From Clostridiales bacterium (GTDB lineage: Bacteria; Bacillota; Clostridia; Christensenellales; JAISNN01): a DNA stretch of 5,627 nt. Under the pieces are notes generated by a model. It had not been told where the DNA came from. It was given only the letters and a program-made list of their open reading frames with translations, and searched no databases. Both the position numbers and the translations under genes were made by a program. Positions 1 to 5,201 of this stretch are shown here, piece by piece. The stretch is from the NCBI GenBank assembly GCA_031273965.1, contig JAISQX010000055.1, forward strand, positions 1 to 5,627, written 5' to 3'. How positions within the stretch are numbered: position 1 is the stretch's first letter; every line of letters starts with the position of its first letter.

Positions 1-6
1 CGACAT
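1..6 (-). CDS. Start of an unidentified downstream gene (first two codons only)
   Basis: Only ATG-TCG (Met-Ser) of this gene lies in the window, and it continues past the left edge. The call rests on context. The ATG is preceded at 8 nt by a clean AAGGAG Shine-Dalgarno sequence (15-20). Before that is a TGTTATAAT extended -10 element, and before that a terminator-like hairpin closes the preceding unit. No product can be inferred from two codons. Confidence 0.6.
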
Positions 7-14
7 TGTTTTTT

Positions 15-20
15 CTCCTT
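15..20 (-). promoter_or_regulatory. Ribosome binding site of the left-edge gene
   Basis: On the minus strand this reads AAGGAG, followed by an 8-nt A-rich spacer (AAAAAACA) and ATG at 6-4. Sequence and spacing are those of a strong Firmicutes ribosome binding site. It is the main evidence that a gene starts at the window edge. Confidence 0.7.
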
Positions 21-43
21 GTATTTATATTTAGTTTAACAAT

Positions 44-52
44 ATTATAACA
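44..52 (-). promoter_or_regulatory. Extended -10 promoter for the left-edge gene
   Basis: The minus strand reads TGTTATAAT. This is a perfect TATAAT hexamer (44-49) with the TG of an extended -10 element one base upstream. Transcription would start about 7 nt downstream, near 36-38, giving a leader of about 30 nt before the ATG at 6. The -35 position at a 17-nt spacing (67-72) reads ATGTTT, a poor match to TTGACA, so the extended -10 would have to carry most of the recognition. The -35 region falls inside the downstream arm of the terminator-like hairpin at 64-101. Confidence 0.55.
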
Positions 53-63
53 TACTTTAGTCT

Positions 64-101
64 AAAAAACATCTGTTTGAAAAAAATTTCGGATGTTTTT
101 T
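64..101 (-). terminator. AT-rich, probably bidirectional terminator-like hairpin
   Basis: A perfect 10-bp inverted repeat pairs AAAAAACATC (64-73) with GATGTTTTTT (92-101) around an 18-nt loop. The loop itself contains a small GAAA/TTTC pair (79-82 with 87-90). On the minus strand the hairpin ends in six T residues and begins 35 nt after the stop of the 948-residue gene. On the plus strand it also ends in six T residues, so it could work in both directions. The stem has only two or three G-C pairs, so the strength of intrinsic termination is uncertain. Confidence 0.55.
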
Positions 102-135
102 ATCATATTTTCGATTTCGACGCATTTCAAAGACG

Positions 136-2982
136 TCAAAACTCATATATTATCATTTTTTCTCTGTCAAGCACAGTGGAGTCCGGGTTAAAATCGGCTA
201 TTATCAACCTCTTTACGGAAAGATCTTCATTCAACTCAAGCCAGAAAATTAACGTACTTTCATCTATCTGCCCCGCTTCGCCGCTCAAAAGAGCGAGAAC
301 TATTTTGTCGGTCAGAGCTTGCTCCCAAAACGCTTCGTTCAAATTTTCTCCGGCAGAATTTACGTTAAGCATGTAGCTTATGGAGTGATTTCCGCTTCCG
401 TCGGGAATGTAACCTATAGTGACTATTCCGACGAAACTTTCTCCCGCCATCGACCAAAAATCGCGGCTCAACATATAATTCTTAGCGTTGTATTCTCCGT
501 ACTCTTCTTCAAAAGCTTCTTTGTTCAAGCTGCCGTGTAGAATCCAATCCCTTTCCGATTTTATATACACACCATAAAGGTTATCATATTCAACAAAACG
601 GTATTCTTTCAAAATAGCGCCCGTCAAAAGCTCCTCCACTTTGACTTCCTGCGTATTTCCGTTGATATTTATCGTTATGTATTCATCACCCAGAGAAAAA
701 CTCAACGTATAATCGGAGGTCTCAAACTCATCGGCTACATCCGACATTTTTTCACGCCATTGATAATCATAAAGGATATCGCCCGGAGGAACCGTACGGG
801 TCCTATCTATGTCCACCCTTGGAATATCGACGAAAATCCCTCCGTATATAAAGTCAAATAACATGTTTATATCATAATCCACATAACCGTATTCCTCGTC
901 GTGAGCGCCGTAACTTATGTAAATCGAAACTCCCGTAATCAGTCCGTCGGCTATCATGATTTCAATACGAAAGCCGAGGTCTGACGCATTTAAGCGACTC
1001 AGATCCGTCGCCGACAAAAAAGTTAGTTTTGCGCTTATTATATCCTTTAACTCAGAATACAGTTTGTCGCTCAAATAATCCTTTGAAACAAAAAAACCAT
1101 CTCTTTCTTCAAAACAATACGTCAACGCCGCAATCTTTTTCCAAAACTCCGCTGGCAAAACCTCCGTTATCGCGCCGCCGCTCAAATCCTTGTTGACCCT
1201 GTCGTCTTCGTCGTAATAATATCCGTAATACCTAACGCCGTCAAAAACAAGATATTCCGCGAGTAAAGTTCCTCGAATAATCTCGATCTTGGTTCCGTCA
1301 AATTTTATCGCGTGTAACGCTTTTGTGTCAAAAGAAAAATCTTCGCCGGCTCCTTCAAAACTCATCTCGCCGCTCTGCGAATAATTCCTTTCGGTTCCGG
1401 ACTGTTCGGTTTCCGTGCTTTTCGCCGCCATGCAGAGAATATTGTCTTCGATTGGCGCGACGTCGGGAAGAACAACGGCGACACCGCCGTAAGTATATGA
1501 CAAAGTCAAGACTCTCGTTTCGACGTTCTCCGCCGATAAAGTAAATTCTATTTCTTTTATTAAACCATTTTCGACGGCGATATCCGCCTCAAACAGCGCG
1601 GAAGGGTTATCTTCCAAAAACTGCTCCGCCAAAGAATCATTGCTCAAAAAGAAAGCGTACGCGATAATCTTCTCAAATCCGTCGGCATTTTTTCCGTCTT
1701 TTATACAAAATCCACCGTTCGCTCGCTTAAAATAAACGTCAACATCTTTCAATTTACTCCAAAAGGCTTGACTTGAAAAGTATTGATTTCCTTCAAAAAA
1801 ATCTCCGTCTTGAAGCTCGCTCGCGAAGTACTCGCCTTTGGACGAATCATAAACAAACGAATATCCTTCCGAACCGTTCCATATGTAATAAGCGCTCTCT
1901 CCGTTCTCAATCAGCTTCGCTTTAAAACCGTCGATGAAAAAACTCGCTTGTATATCCGAACCGTAAACCTCTTGTCCAAAATTTGGATTAGCCTTACTAA
2001 CCTCATACGCCGAAGCGTTAAGCGCGGAACTAAGAGCATTCGTATCGTCCGACACATAATCCGGAAGCCCCGTTTCTATGCCGCCATACGTATATGTATA
2101 AAACAATCTTATGTATTCCGAAACGGTATTCGTACTTTTGTCTTCATAGGTGGGCGCGACGAACATTTTTTTAATTTTTCCGTTTGAAAACTCTATTTTT
2201 AATTCTAACTTTACATTGTTCGCTTCAAAAAAATCTTCGGTTTTATTCAAACGAAACATTTTATCGGAAATTTTATTATGAAACTCATTTGAAAGCGAAC
2301 TTTTCAGTACATATTCGCCATCCTTTTCGCTAAAATAAGCATATCCATCGGATAAAACCTGCCAAAAATCTTTTTCAGGTAAAAACATATATAAAATGCC
2401 CAATGCGTTCAGCGCTTCGTTGCCGCCCGATTTATGGTACTTACCGTCTTCCGAATTATAACTTACGACAAACAAGTCTTGCCCCTCGTGGGAAAAATAA
2501 AAGGTATTGTTATCGCTGCCTTCAATATAAAATTTATCGCTGCCGCCGCCCGCCAAGAACACCGTTTCACTGCTTATGGGTTGTTTGAGTCCGCTATTCG
2601 ACTCTCGACTTTCGACTATGCGCAACTCTTGTTTAAAATTTTTCGTTCCGCCCGAATTTTTTATATCGGTTTCGGAGGAAGTGGCGTTTACCGCCTCTTT
2701 CCATTCGGCTTCGGTCATAAGCCCGGGCGTTACGCCGTTATTGCCGTCGCCCGTTTCCGCCAACGCTATTATTATCGGCAACGCAATTATTATGACGAGC
2801 GCCGCCGCCGTAATGCCTATAGCTAAACTTTTTTTCGTCGTATAAAATTTTTTTATCGATATAGCCGCGGTTCGGAAAAATTTTATCGTTGATTTTTTAG
2901 CTTTACCAAAAGCCGTCGAGACTTTTTCCTTTATCTTATCAAAAACGTCTTCTCCGCCGTTTTTATTTTTATCCCCGTTCAT
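136..2982 (-). CDS. Large single-pass exported protein with four repeated modules, unknown function
   Basis: This encodes 948 residues and I do not recognise the family. Residues 1-51 are hydrophilic and lysine-rich. Residues 52-75 form one strongly hydrophobic segment ending in ALA at 73-75. By the positive-inside rule the N-terminus should be cytoplasmic and about 870 residues exported. The segment could be an uncleaved anchor, or signal peptidase I could cut after Ala75. There is no lipobox cysteine and no LPxTG motif. The exported part contains four diverged modules (about residues 89-308, 309-508, 509-723 and 724-948). Each has an aromatic, strand-rich first half, a Phe-Trp pair (206, 407, 613, 842) and a late amphipathic strand pair; the first three end in YGG[IV] (299, 498, 713) and a proline-containing linker. 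The pattern resembles LolA-like lipoprotein folds, which is inference only. The start is fixed by an in-frame TAG two codons upstream and by AAGGAG at 2995-3000, whose 12-nt spacing is long. It lies 98 nt after pyrD with no clear promoter of its own. Confidence 0.9.
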   Translation of the reverse strand: MNGDKNKNGGEDVFDKIKEKVSTAFGKAKKSTIKFFRTAAISIKKFYTTKKSLAIGITAAALVIIIALPIIIALAETGDGNNGVTPGLMTEAEWKEAVNATSSETDIKNSGGTKNFKQELRIVESRESNSGLKQPISSETVFLAGGGSDKFYIEGSDNNTFYFSHEGQDLFVVSYNSEDGKYHKSGGNEALNALGILYMFLPEKDFWQVLSDGYAYFSEKDGEYVLKSSLSNEFHNKISDKMFRLNKTEDFFEANNVKLELKIEFSNGKIKKMFVAPTYEDKSTNTVSEYIRLFYTYTYGGIETGLPDYVSDDTNALSSALNASAYEVSKANPNFGQEVYGSDIQASFFIDGFKAKLIENGESAYYIWNGSEGYSFVYDSSKGEYFASELQDGDFFEGNQYFSSQAFWSKLKDVDVYFKRANGGFCIKDGKNADGFEKIIAYAFFLSNDSLAEQFLEDNPSALFEADIAVENGLIKEIEFTLSAENVETRVLTLSYTYGGVAVVLPDVAPIEDNILCMAAKSTETEQSGTERNYSQSGEMSFEGAGEDFSFDTKALHAIKFDGTKIEIIRGTLLAEYLVFDGVRYYGYYYDEDDRVNKDLSGGAITEVLPAEFWKKIAALTYCFEERDGFFVSKDYLSDKLYSELKDIISAKLTFLSATDLSRLNASDLGFRIEIMIADGLITGVSIYISYGAHDEEYGYVDYDINMLFDFIYGGIFVDIPRVDIDRTRTVPPGDILYDYQWREKMSDVADEFETSDYTLSFSLGDEYITININGNTQEVKVEELLTGAILKEYRFVEYDNLYGVYIKSERDWILHGSLNKEAFEEEYGEYNAKNYMLSRDFWSMAGESFVGIVTIGYIPDGSGNHSISYMLNVNSAGENLNEAFWEQALTDKIVLALLSGEAGQIDESTLIFWLELNEDLSVKRLIIADFNPDSTVLDREKMIIYEF
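139..2718 (-). repeat. Four tandem protein-level modules of about 200 residues
   Basis: These are repeats of protein sequence, too diverged to show as DNA repeats. Approximate spans are module 1 at 2059-2718, module 2 at 1459-2058, module 3 at 814-1458 and module 4 at 139-813. The anchors recur in the same order. There is a Phe-Trp after a short hydrophobic lead (DFWQVL, AFWSKL, EFWKKI, DFWSMA), then an aromatic strand and a [DN]G-type turn. Next comes an acidic or hydrophobic strand with a turn (IEFSNGKIKK, IAVENGLIKE, IMIADGLITG, LELNEDLSVK). Modules 1-3 close with YGG[IV] followed by LPD or IPR. Phe-Trp to YGG distances are 93, 91 and 100 residues. Modules 1 and 4 also share an early W-[KR]-E (Trp94, Trp742). 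Module 4 stops where the closing motif would begin. Confidence 0.75.
2755..2829 (-). other. Transmembrane or signal segment of the 948-residue protein
   Basis: Residues 52-76 are almost wholly Ala, Ile, Leu, Val and Gly, and follow a run of basic residues (KK at 44-45, KK at 50-51). The segment ends in Ala-Leu-Ala at 73-75, then Glu-Thr-Gly-Asp-Gly. This fits a type II signal anchor. It could also be a cleavable signal with an unusually long cytoplasmic lead of about 50 residues. The sequence does not decide between the two. Confidence 0.85.
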
Positions 2983-2994
2983 ACTCTATAAAAT

Positions 2995-3000
2995 CTCCTT
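2995..3000 (-). promoter_or_regulatory. Ribosome binding site of the 948-residue gene
   Basis: The minus strand reads AAGGAG, with 12 nt (ATTTTATAGAGT) to the ATG at 2982. The sequence is strong but the spacing is several bases longer than usual. No alternative start is possible in frame, because TAG lies two codons upstream of the ATG and between it and this site. Translation may therefore be less efficient than the motif alone suggests. Confidence 0.65.
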
Positions 3001-3006
3001 GCTTGG

Positions 3007-3068
3007 GACGCGTCGCCGCCTTAACGTAAGCGGCATACTCCGCTTCTTATCGCTTGCGGCGGCGCGTC
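3007..3068. repeat. GC-rich inverted repeat with an inner hairpin between pyrD and the large gene
   Basis: The outer arms are 13 nt each: GACGCGTCGCCGC (3007-3019) and GCGGCGGCGCGTC (3056-3068). Twelve of 13 positions pair by Watson-Crick rules. The odd position is a G-U wobble in a plus-strand RNA but a C-A mismatch in the minus-strand transcript. Inside is a second perfect 6-bp hairpin, AAGCGG (3028-3033) with CCGCTT (3040-3045), around a 6-nt loop. AAGCG could instead pair with CGCTT at 3051-3055. There is no T-run after it in the direction of transcription, so a classical intrinsic terminator is unlikely. It begins 12 nt after the pyrD stop, and the ribosome binding site of the next gene starts 6 nt after its end. 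It could be an RNA processing or stability element, an attenuator-like fold, or one copy of a dispersed palindromic repeat. Confidence 0.7.
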
Positions 3069-3080
3069 TAAATTTGTTCC

Positions 3081-3998
3081 TTATTCCGTTATCAGCTGTC
3101 CTCTTATGTCGCTTATGCTTTTCAGTTTGTTTTTGTCCACATACCTTCTGAGTTCGTCGATTATCATCGACGCGTTCAGAGGATTTGTAAGATTCGCCGT
3201 TCCGACCTGCACCGCCGTCGCTCCGCAAAGCATAAATTCCACAGCGTCCGTCGCGGTCATTATTCCGCCCATTCCGACTATCGGAATTTTAACTGCGCGC
3301 GACGCTTCCCATACCATTCTGAGCGCGATGGGCTTTATGGCGGGACCCGAAAGACCGCCGGTAATGTTTTTTAAAATCGGACGGCGCGTTTCGGCGTTTA
3401 CCGCCATTCCTTTTATCGTATTTATAAGGGATATGGCGTTTGCTCCGCCTTTTTCCGCCGCGATTGCGTTCTCGGCAATATCCGCGACGTTCGGCGATAA
3501 CTTGACCATGAGGGGTTTTTTACAGTATTTTCTTACGGCTTTGGTTATCTTGTATACGCTGTCGGGCTTGACGCCAAAAGCCATCCCCCCTTCCTTTACG
3601 TTCGGGCATGAGATATTTAGCTCTATCATAGCCACGGACGTGTTTGACAGACGCTCCGCCAGATAACAATAGTCCTGCTCGGTATCGCCCGCGATATTAG
3701 CTATAACCGGAATTTTTTGCGTTTCCAGATACGGAAGAAGATTTTTCGCAAAAATTTCCACGCCCGGATTTTGCAACCCTACGCTATTCAAGATTCCGCC
3801 GTAAGTTTCGGCAATCCTCGGAGAGGGGTTTCCCTCGCGTTTTTCTCTCGTTATTCCCTTTACGCTTATGGCGCCCAATTTGCTTATATCATAAAGCTTG
3901 CCGTATTCGAATCCGCAAGCGAATGTTCCGCTCGCCGTAATCACCGGATTTTTCAGTTCAATATTGCAAAGATTGACAGATAAAGGATTGTGTATCAT
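3081..3998 (-). CDS. pyrD: Dihydroorotate dehydrogenase B, catalytic subunit
   Basis: PyrD, 305 residues, is a class 1B FMN enzyme that oxidises dihydroorotate to orotate, the fourth step of de novo UMP synthesis. In this class the electrons pass to the partner PyrK and then to NAD+. The class is shown by Cys131 in NISCPN (128-133), where class 2 enzymes use serine as the catalytic base. Other visible motifs are ASGTF (22-26), VKGIT (46-50) with Lys47 near the flavin, NSVGLQNPG (71-79), VKLSPN (165-170), INT (192-194), GGLSG (214-218), GMGGI (242-246) and VQVGTA (263-268), the last two forming the phosphate-binding part of the TIM barrel. The length is normal for the family. The frame stays open upstream to 4184, but the start at 3998 is preferred. 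It gives the usual N-terminus, has a near-perfect AAAGGAGGT site 6 nt upstream, and overlaps the pyrK stop as ATGA. Confidence 0.97.
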   Translation of the reverse strand: MIHNPLSVNLCNIELKNPVITASGTFACGFEYGKLYDISKLGAISVKGITREKREGNPSPRIAETYGGILNSVGLQNPGVEIFAKNLLPYLETQKIPVIANIAGDTEQDYCYLAERLSNTSVAMIELNISCPNVKEGGMAFGVKPDSVYKITKAVRKYCKKPLMVKLSPNVADIAENAIAAEKGGANAISLINTIKGMAVNAETRRPILKNITGGLSGPAIKPIALRMVWEASRAVKIPIVGMGGIMTATDAVEFMLCGATAVQVGTANLTNPLNASMIIDELRRYVDKNKLKSISDIRGQLITE

Positions 3999-4753
3999 AA
4001 AATTACCTCCTTTATATTGAATACGGGTCCGTCCGCGCAAACGCGTTTGTTGCCGCTTATAGTCGCGCAAGCGCACACGCTGCACGCGCCTATTCCGCAT
4101 CCCATACGCGCCTCCATGGAAATATATGTCGGTATGCTTAACTTCAGAGCCTTTAACGCCTTGAACATCGGCGTAGGTCCGCAAGCCAATATGACGTCGG
4201 GCTTTATTATGTCGATATCTTTTTTTAACACGTCCGTAATATACCCCTTTTCACCGTAAGAGCCGTCGTCCGTCGCTACCTTCAATCTTTCGGAAACCTT
4301 GCCGAAATCATCCAAAAGTATGGCTTTACTCTGAGATGAAAAGCCCAAATAGGTATAAAACTTTACTCCGCGACCCTTGTATCTCTCAATAACGGAATAA
4401 AGCGGAGGACACCCCAAACCGCCTCCGACGAGAGCGACTCTTTTTACGTTTTGGTCAAGAGAAAAGCCGTTTCCGAGAAAAACCGTTCCCGGTAAATCTC
4501 CGCCCTTTAACCTTGACAAAAACGCCGTACCCTTGCCCTTTACCTCAAAGACTATTTCAAAAATCTTGTTTTCCGCGTCGTACTTAAAAACGCTTATCGG
4601 GCGTCTCAAAAGCAGGCCGTCAAAGCTTCCCGCGGAAAGATTGATAAATTGCCCGGGCGTAAATTCGGGCAAATTGGCGTTATAAAGCTTTATCTTGGTA
4701 ACGCCTTTGATGAGAGTGGTATTCTCTCTTACGTTCAAAAACAATTCTTTCAT
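3995..4753 (-). CDS. pyrK: Dihydroorotate dehydrogenase B, electron transfer subunit
   Basis: PyrK, 252 residues, is the FAD and [2Fe-2S] subunit that carries electrons from PyrD's FMN to NAD+. The N-terminal half is a ferredoxin-reductase-type FAD barrel: PGQF (33-36) and LLRRPISV (48-55), whose RPxS core binds the flavin. A nucleotide-binding domain follows with VGGGLGCPPLY (109-119) and ACGPTPM (190-196). The C-terminal cluster motif is complete, with Cys219, Cys224, Cys227 and Cys239 in C-x4-C-x2-C-x11-C spacing after MEARMGCG. An extra Cys229 lies between the third and fourth ligands. The length is typical. The ATG at 4753 is preceded by AAGGAAGG (4759-4766) 5 nt upstream. The stop overlaps the pyrD start by 4 nt, consistent with coupled translation and equal subunit supply. 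Confidence 0.96.
   Translation of the reverse strand: MKELFLNVRENTTLIKGVTKIKLYNANLPEFTPGQFINLSAGSFDGLLLRRPISVFKYDAENKIFEIVFEVKGKGTAFLSRLKGGDLPGTVFLGNGFSLDQNVKRVALVGGGLGCPPLYSVIERYKGRGVKFYTYLGFSSQSKAILLDDFGKVSERLKVATDDGSYGEKGYITDVLKKDIDIIKPDVILACGPTPMFKALKALKLSIPTYISMEARMGCGIGACSVCACATISGNKRVCADGPVFNIKEVIL
4005..4013 (-). promoter_or_regulatory. Ribosome binding site that fixes the pyrD start
   Basis: The minus strand reads AAAGGAGGT, close to the full anti-Shine-Dalgarno complement, 6 nt before the ATG at 3998. It lies inside the last codons of pyrK. It decides the pyrD start against the longer open frame that reaches 4184. Confidence 0.9.
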
Positions 4754-4758
4754 TAATG

Positions 4759-4766
4759 CCTTCCTT
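4759..4766 (-). promoter_or_regulatory. Ribosome binding site of pyrK
   Basis: The minus strand reads AAGGAAGG and ends 5 nt before the ATG. Counted from its first AAGGA the gap is 8 nt, so either half gives an acceptable spacing. Confidence 0.7.
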
Positions 4767-4783
4767 TTTATTATTATTCTCTA

Positions 4784-4818
4784 CGGATTTCAAGCGTTTT
4801 TTTTCGCGCTCGAATCCG
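4784..4818. other. Imperfect hairpin in the yraN-pyrK spacer
   Basis: The arm CGGATT-T-CAAGCG (4784-4796) faces CGCTCG-AATCCG (4807-4818). That gives about 11 paired positions, with one bulged T (4790) and one A-C mismatch, around a 10-nt loop of eight T plus CG. In the minus-strand transcript the loop is A-rich, and no U-run follows, so it does not look like an intrinsic terminator. It lies 18 nt upstream of the pyrK ribosome binding site and 23 nt after the yraN stop. It could affect mRNA processing or stability, or it could be fortuitous. Confidence 0.45.
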
Positions 4819-4840
4819 AATTAGTTTAGATAATTTTGCG

Positions 4841-5182
4841 TCAAAACGCATTTTTAGTATGAGTTACCTCTCCTCTCAATATTTCTATGACGTCAAAGCG
4901 CATATTTCTGTCCGCGCATCGATTTTTTATTATATAAAATTCCGCCGTTTTTCGAATTTTCTTGACTTTCAAGGGCGTTATTGCCTCTATCGGACGTCCG
5001 TATTTAAGATTCATACGGTTTTTTACCTCGGCAAAAACTATATAATCCCCATCCTTCGCCACTATATCTATCTCTCCCGAATAGCTTGTAAAATTTGTTT
5101 CTAAAATCTCGTAGCCTATGCTTTCCAGATATTTTACCGCGGAATATTCACCGCTTATACCCTCGTACCTGTTATTGCCCAT
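4841..5182 (-). CDS. yraN: YraN / UPF0102 family putative endonuclease-fold protein
   Basis: This 113-residue protein matches the UPF0102 (YraN) family, which has a PD-(D/E)xK nuclease-like fold and is related to Holliday junction resolvases. The cellular role and substrate remain unsettled. The diagnostic motifs are in order: G-x2-GE (8-12) at the N-terminus, a YLE-x2-GY helix end (18-24), N-F (30-31), GEIDIVA (36-42) with Asp39, FAEVKNR (50-56) with the Glu52-x-Lys54 pair, GRPIEAI (62-68), a K-x2-KI-x3-A helix (72-80) and RFDVIEI (95-101). All expected catalytic-type residues are present and the length is normal. The start is supported by GAAGGTG at 5190-5196 with a 7-nt spacer. It begins 19 nt after the aminotransferase stop, so the two probably share a transcript. 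Confidence 0.95.
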   Translation of the reverse strand: MGNNRYEGISGEYSAVKYLESIGYEILETNFTSYSGEIDIVAKDGDYIVFAEVKNRMNLKYGRPIEAITPLKVKKIRKTAEFYIIKNRCADRNMRFDVIEILRGEVTHTKNAF

Positions 5183-5189
5183 CGGCGCG

Positions 5190-5196
5190 CACCTTC
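5190..5196 (-). promoter_or_regulatory. Ribosome binding site of yraN
   Basis: The minus strand reads GAAGGTG with 7 nt to the ATG at 5182. It occupies much of the 19-nt gap after the aminotransferase stop, which leaves no room for a separate promoter between the two genes. Confidence 0.65.
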
Positions 5197-5201
5197 AAAT
5201 T

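Noticed and set aside
136..240. Sortase anchoring or lipoprotein attachment of the large protein
   Set aside because: The C-terminus ends in IIYEF with no LPxTG-like motif, hydrophobic tail or basic end. No Cys follows the N-terminal hydrophobic segment in lipobox context.
2434..2826. A 130-codon open frame on the plus strand and others antisense to the large gene
   Set aside because: They overlap the much longer minus-strand frame, which has repeats, a membrane segment and a ribosome binding site. The antisense translations lack any recognisable pattern.
3007..3068. Intrinsic terminator after pyrD
   Set aside because: The stem is strong, but the minus-strand transcript continues with CCAAGCAAGGAG and no U-tract.
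2986..3228. An 80-codon minus-strand frame overlapping the end of pyrD and the palindrome
   Set aside because: It runs through conserved pyrD sequence in a different frame and is highly basic (Arg/Lys-rich), typical of an off-frame reading.
3106..3666. A 186-codon open frame on the plus strand
   Set aside because: It lies wholly antisense to conserved pyrD codons, and its translation looks like the shadow of a TIM-barrel gene. No ribosome binding site or family match was seen.
3081..4184. A 367-residue reading of pyrD starting at 4184
   Set aside because: The extra N-terminal residues overlap pyrK in another frame, look low-quality and basic, and have no family counterpart. The start at 3998 has a near-perfect ribosome binding site.
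4754..4840. PyrR-type attenuator or other known pyrimidine riboswitch ahead of pyrK
   Set aside because: I did not find the conserved PyrR anti-antiterminator loop, nor a terminator with a U-run. The spacer is too short for the usual three-hairpin leader.
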